Assembly (NCBI RefSeq): GCF_041080675.1 | Contig: NZ_CP163520.1 | Coordinates: forward strand, 496,001 to 560,000 | Source of the DNA: Streptomyces sp. cg36 | GTDB taxonomy: Bacteria > Actinomycetota > Actinomycetes > Streptomycetales > Streptomycetaceae | Length of the DNA stretch: 64,000 nucleotides | Direction of reading: 5' to 3' | Shown: positions 60,879 to 64,000 of the stretch, piece by piece | Position numbering within the stretch: position 1 is the stretch's first letter | How the letters are laid out: each line of letters opens with the position of its first letter | Position numbers and translations under genes: made by a program | Notes under the pieces: generated by a model | The model's input: the letters and a program-made list of their open reading frames with translations, nothing else | The model's database searches: none | What the model was told of the DNA's origin: nothing

Positions 60879-61220
60879 TCAGCGCAGCCGCATGCAGTTG
60901 GTGCCGACGTACGTATTGCCCTCTTCCGCCCTCAGCTGGCTCGCGAGTGTGCGCGCGGGGCTGACGAAGAAGTAGACCGGGGGGTCGTTCAGACACCGCC
61001 AGGTCTCCACCGAGTAGCCGTCCACCAGGGTGACGACGGTGGTCCTGTCCGAGGGAAGCTGTCGGTTGCACTGGATGCCGACCGTGGTGAAGGACTCACC
61101 TCGGCCGATCGTGCACGTCGTGTGCGGCGCCGCGGACGCGGGGGCGGCGGCGCCCAGGGTGAGGCCGGTCACGGACAGGGTGGCGATACCGATGGAAGCC
61201 CATACACGGGCGGCCTTCAT
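60879..61220 (-). CDS. Small secreted hypothetical protein
   Basis: A 113-residue protein with GGAGG before the ATG at 61220. The Sec signal (VWASIGIATLSVTGLTLGAAAPASA) is followed by a mature part of about 85 residues with four cysteines (TTCTIG, GIQCNRQ, WRCLNDPP, GTNCMRLR) that could form two disulfides. No family is recognised. Confidence 0.7.
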   Translation of the reverse strand: MKAARVWASIGIATLSVTGLTLGAAAPASAAPHTTCTIGRGESFTTVGIQCNRQLPSDRTTVVTLVDGYSVETWRCLNDPPVYFFVSPARTLASQLRAEEGNTYVGTNCMRLR

Positions 61221-61233
61221 GGCTTGCCCTCCT

Positions 61234-61371
61234 TCAATTTTCTCGTCGGATGATGATGTGTCGAGTGATGGCTTGCCTTTCTTTTCGGCACTCTGTCAGG
61301 AGCCGCTCCACGAACGCCAGTTGATCTGACATCTGTCGCAAGATATCGGCCAGCGAATACGGGATTTTCAT
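61234..61371 (-). CDS. Doubtful 45-residue reading frame
   Basis: The frame from the ATG at 61371 gives an amphipathic helical peptide (MKIPYSLADILRQMSDQLAF, then RLLTECRKERQAI). Third positions are only about half G/C and no ribosome-binding site is seen, unlike true genes here. It ends 13 bases before the start of the secreted-protein gene. It may be a leader region or recently acquired sequence. Confidence 0.2.
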   Translation of the reverse strand: MKIPYSLADILRQMSDQLAFVERLLTECRKERQAITRHIIIRREN

Positions 61372-61501
61372 ACGACGGTATGCATGGAGACAATGCCGGA
61401 CCAGGGAGCCCGCCCAACTGGGAGGCAAATCCAGGAGACTTCCGAAAACTCCTCCGCGGCCATCTCCGGGTCATCCACCGGGCATCCGCACATCGACGGC
61501 G

Positions 61502-62212
61502 TCAGCCGGTGAACCCCGGTACCACCAGACCGGATTCGTACGCGATCACCACGGCGTGGGTCCGGTTCTGCGCGCCGAGTTTGCTCAGCACGTTCCCGAC
61601 GTGGGTCTTCACCGTCTCCTGGCTGACCGTGAGCGACTCGGCGATCTCCGGATTGGACAGGCCGGTCGCCATCAGCCGCAGCACCCCCTCCTCCCGGGCC
61701 GTCAGCGCCGCCTGCGGCAACGCCTCGGCGCCGGCCAGCGGGCGGGCGGCGACCATCCGGCGCAGCTCGGCCGGGAACAGGATCGCCTCGCCCGCCGCGA
61801 CCACCCGCACCGCCTCCGCGATCCGGCGGACCGGATACCTCTTGAGCACGAACCCGGCGGCCCCCGCGCTCAGTGCCGCGGTGACGTGGCCGTCGTTCTC
61901 GAAGGTGGTGATCACGACGACCTTCGACGGTGCGGACGGCTCGGCCAGGAGCAGCCGCGTGGCCTCGATCCCGTTGCGGCGCGGCATCCGCACGTCCATC
62001 AGGACCACGTCCGGCCGCAGCCGCCGCGCCCGCTCGACCGCCTCGACGCCGTCCGCGGCCTCGCCGACCACCTCGATCCCCGGCTGTGCCGCCAGCAGGG
62101 TGCGCAGGCCGCTGCGGGTCACCTCGTCGTCGTCCGCGATCAGGAGCGTGCGGGGAGCGGGGTCCGCGGCGGCGGTCGTGAAGGCCGCGGAGCCCCCGTC
62201 GGGGACGATCAT
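61502..62212 (-). CDS. NarL/FixJ-family response regulator
   Basis: A 236-residue protein: receiver domain (TLLIADDDEVTRSGLRTLL, phospho-acceptor Asp73 in VVLMDVRMPRR, Lys in GFVLKRYP) and LuxR-type HTH (LTAREEGVLRLMATGLSNPEIAESLTVSQETVKTHVGNVLSKLG). It starts within the kinase stop codon (4-base overlap), so it is coupled downstream of the kinase. It may control the adjacent secreted hydrolase or protein (inference). Confidence 0.94.
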   Translation of the reverse strand: MIVPDGGSAAFTTAAADPAPRTLLIADDDEVTRSGLRTLLAAQPGIEVVGEAADGVEAVERARRLRPDVVLMDVRMPRRNGIEATRLLLAEPSAPSKVVVITTFENDGHVTAALSAGAAGFVLKRYPVRRIAEAVRVVAAGEAILFPAELRRMVAARPLAGAEALPQAALTAREEGVLRLMATGLSNPEIAESLTVSQETVKTHVGNVLSKLGAQNRTHAVVIAYESGLVVPGFTG

Positions 62213-63429
62213 GCCGACCACCGTACCGGCAGCCGGACCGCCAGCCGCCACTGCCGCGGCCCGGCCGGACCCGCCTCCATCTCGCCGTGCAGCAGGCGCA
62301 CCCGCTCGGCCAGCCCCGACAGGCCGCGCCCGGACTCCGGGAACGCGCGCGGGCCCGTGCCGTCCCCGGTCCGGTTCACCACTTCGACCTCCAGCCCGTC
62401 CGGCACGGCGGCCACCCGGAGCCCGATCGGGCCGTCGGCCCCGTGCCGCAGCGCGTTCGTCAGCCCCTCCTGCACGATCCGGTACGCCGCCCGCGAGAGC
62501 GTCCCCGGCACCTGCGCCAGGTCGCCCGAGACCTGCTGCTCCACCACCGCGCCCGCGAGCCTCAGCCGCTCGGTCAGCTCCGGCAGATCGGCCAGCGTGC
62601 GCGTCGGCGCCACCGCCGTCTCCTCCTCGCGCAGGACGCCCAGTACGTAGTCCAGGTCCTCCAGCGCGGCGCGGGCCGACTCCTCGATGCCGCGCAGCGC
62701 GGCCCGTGCGGCGGTCGGGTCGGCGGCGAGGACCTCGCCCGCGACGGCGGCCTGGATCGTGGCCGCCGTCAGGGTGTGGCCGATCGAGTCGTGCAACTCC
62801 TGGGCCAGCCGGTTGCGTTCGGCCAGGCGCAGCTCCCGTTCGGCCGCCAGCGCGAGCCGCTCGGCCGACGAGGGCCCGAGCAGCCGGGGCGCGAGCCACC
62901 GCAGCGCCCCGGTCACCACCGCGCACAGCGCCGCCGCGAGCAGCAGACAGCCGAGCGCCACCGCCCACCGCTGTCCGGCGCCCTCGGCCCGTACCGTCCC
63001 GCCGAACAGGCTCAGCCCCGCCTCCGTACGGAACCACGGCACCGGCAGGGTCAGGCCCGCCAGGAGCAGCACGCCTCCGGCCAGGGACAGCGCCCAGCCG
63101 AGGGCCACGTGCAGCAGCAGCCACAGCGGGGTCCGGCGGCGGTCGGCTCCCCCGGACCGGGCGGGAGCCGGCAACGCCACCCGGAGGGAGCGGCGCGCGG
63201 CGGCGGTCAGCGCGCGGCGCGCGGTGCGCGCGCATCCGATCGCGCCAATCAGCCCGGTCCAGACCAGCAGAGCCAGAAAGGCGCGTATTTCTTGATGAGC
63301 GGACGGCACGGCAAGTGCCGGCAGCATCGCGAAAGGCAGCAAAGGAAGGCTCAGCAGCGCGCCACCGAAGGCGAAGAGCGCACCAGAATACGTGGAGCCG
63401 CTCAGCAACGGCCGGATTCCCCTGATCAC
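62209..63429 (-). CDS. HisKA_3-family sensor histidine kinase
   Basis: A 406-residue kinase: four hydrophobic segments in residues about 10-185, phosphoacceptor helix LAERNRLAQELHDSIGHTLTAATIQAAVAGEV, and HATPase_c with N-box RIVQEGLTNALRHGADG and G-box SGRGLSGLAERVRLLHGEM. It forms a two-gene operon with the response regulator. Confidence 0.94.
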   Translation of the reverse strand: MIRGIRPLLSGSTYSGALFAFGGALLSLPLLPFAMLPALAVPSAHQEIRAFLALLVWTGLIGAIGCARTARRALTAAARRSLRVALPAPARSGGADRRRTPLWLLLHVALGWALSLAGGVLLLAGLTLPVPWFRTEAGLSLFGGTVRAEGAGQRWAVALGCLLLAAALCAVVTGALRWLAPRLLGPSSAERLALAAERELRLAERNRLAQELHDSIGHTLTAATIQAAVAGEVLAADPTAARAALRGIEESARAALEDLDYVLGVLREEETAVAPTRTLADLPELTERLRLAGAVVEQQVSGDLAQVPGTLSRAAYRIVQEGLTNALRHGADGPIGLRVAAVPDGLEVEVVNRTGDGTGPRAFPESGRGLSGLAERVRLLHGEMEAGPAGPRQWRLAVRLPVRWSA

Positions 63430-63660
63430 AATCAGCCATTATGACCGACCGTTCCGGCGGGCTCCTCCCCCGATCGGGGGAGTAATTCTTCCCGCTATTC
63501 CGCGATGTGCGGGCGCGCCCCGGGGAGCAGGATCGTGCCCCGAACCGATCGCGCCCCGAACCGGCGGCCGGTGCGGACGGCCGCCAGGACATGGCGGGCC
63601 GACTCGACCGCGTGTCGGCTCCGGTCGTCAACATCCCTTTCCGCAAGGAGAATTACCGCA

Positions 63661-64000
63661 GTGCGCAGCACCCGCATACCTTCTCTGCTGGCCGTCGCCC
63701 TCGCCGCGACCTGTGTGTCCACACTGACGCCCGCGAACGCCGTACCCCTCGCGCACACCGACCCCTTGCGGCCGTACACCCAGCGGACGCCCGCCTGGCA
63801 GCGGTGTGACGCGTCGTCCCCGGCCGGCTTCGAGTGCGCGACCGTCAAGGTTCCGCTGGACTACGGCGACCCCGGCGGCGCGACGATGGACATCGCGGTG
63901 TCCCGGCTGAGGGCGAGCGGCGCCGAGGAGCGCCGGGGCGTTCTCCTGCTGAACCCCGGCGGACCCGGCGCGCCCGGGCTGAGCCTGCCCGTCGATCTGG
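63661..64000 (+). CDS. Secreted TAP-like alpha/beta hydrolase (tripeptidyl aminopeptidase type), partial
   Basis: The first 113 codons are present and the gene runs off the right edge. The GTG start has AAGGAG upstream. The Sec signal (RIPSLLAVALAATCVSTLTPANA) is followed by YTQRTPAWQRCDASSPAGFECATVKVPLDY and VLLLNPGGPGAPGLSLPVDL, the N-terminal oxyanion region of the SlpD/SlpE/Tap family. Such enzymes remove tripeptides from secreted proteins. Confidence 0.88.
   Translation, partial: MRSTRIPSLLAVALAATCVSTLTPANAVPLAHTDPLRPYTQRTPAWQRCDASSPAGFECATVKVPLDYGDPGGATMDIAVSRLRASGAEERRGVLLLNPGGPGAPGLSLPVDL

Noticed and set aside
1..64000. CRISPR arrays, tRNA or rRNA genes, intact transposons
   Set aside because: No regularly spaced repeats, cloverleaf-like sequences or ribosomal motifs were noticed on reading; a dedicated scan was not possible.

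Overview
The window is a piece of a high-GC actinobacterial chromosome, most likely Streptomyces or a close relative. The base composition is extreme, coding frames have third positions that are nearly always G or C, and GTG/TTG starts are common. Family content also fits: RsbW-like anti-sigma factors, an ECF41 sigma factor, a regulator/M78/MAB_1171c trio, twin-arginine secreted proteins and large biosynthetic clusters. No rRNA, tRNA, CRISPR array or intact insertion sequence was seen. The high density of accessory and specialised-metabolism genes suggests a chromosome arm, which is an inference.

Layout. 1-9.7 kb holds housekeeping and stress genes: a flavodoxin-fold NAD(P)H dehydrogenase with an ArsR repressor and repeated operators, a DUF2470 protein behind an iron box, a class A beta-lactamase, a GlxA-type regulator, GAPDH, a partner-switching sigma module (STAS antagonist, two RsbW-like kinases, a SigB/SigF-type sigma), and a YbdK-type ligase. 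9.9-16.7 kb holds a cobalamin-riboswitch-controlled ferredoxin-like gene, a two-component system, an NmrA-like oxidoreductase with a near-consensus ECF41 promoter, the ECF41 sigma factor, and the membrane protein/M78/XRE trio.

16.97-22.8 kb is a compact class II lanthipeptide locus: lanM, then lanT with a C39 peptidase domain, then a 55-residue precursor gene. Its core, read after a GG cleavage site, looks like the lacticin 481 group. The precursor gene is overlapped on the other strand by the 3' end of an acyltransferase gene.

24.1-34.0 kb is a long, translationally coupled minus-strand operon for a discrete (type II) reducing fatty-acid or polyketide assembly line. In order it encodes an AcpS-like protein, FabD, FabG, ACP, FabZ, a GcvT-like protein, a fused KS-KS (KS/chain-length-factor-like) protein, a second AcpS-like protein, an SDR, and an MFS exporter whose C-terminus resembles a decayed IS256-type transposase domain. 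Facing away from a shared promoter region, 34.3-45.0 kb is a plus-strand operon: hotdog thioesterase, BBE-like flavoprotein, Baeyer-Villiger-type monooxygenase, esterase, aldehyde dehydrogenase, aspartate 1-decarboxylase, glutamine-dependent asparagine-synthetase-like enzyme and MMPL exporter. A convergent acyl-AMP ligase and two regulators follow (45.0-49.1 kb). Together these look like one cluster that builds an acyl chain, oxidatively trims it, and possibly joins it to beta-alanine or amidates it. The product is not known to me.

49.2-64 kb returns to ordinary genes: a small twin-arginine secreted protein, an acyl-CoA thioesterase-like protein, a dipeptide-type ABC importer, a PL7 alginate lyase, a TetR regulator with two very clean operators, uncharacterised proteins, a second NarL/HisKA_3 two-component system, and the start of a secreted tripeptidyl-aminopeptidase-like hydrolase cut by the window edge.
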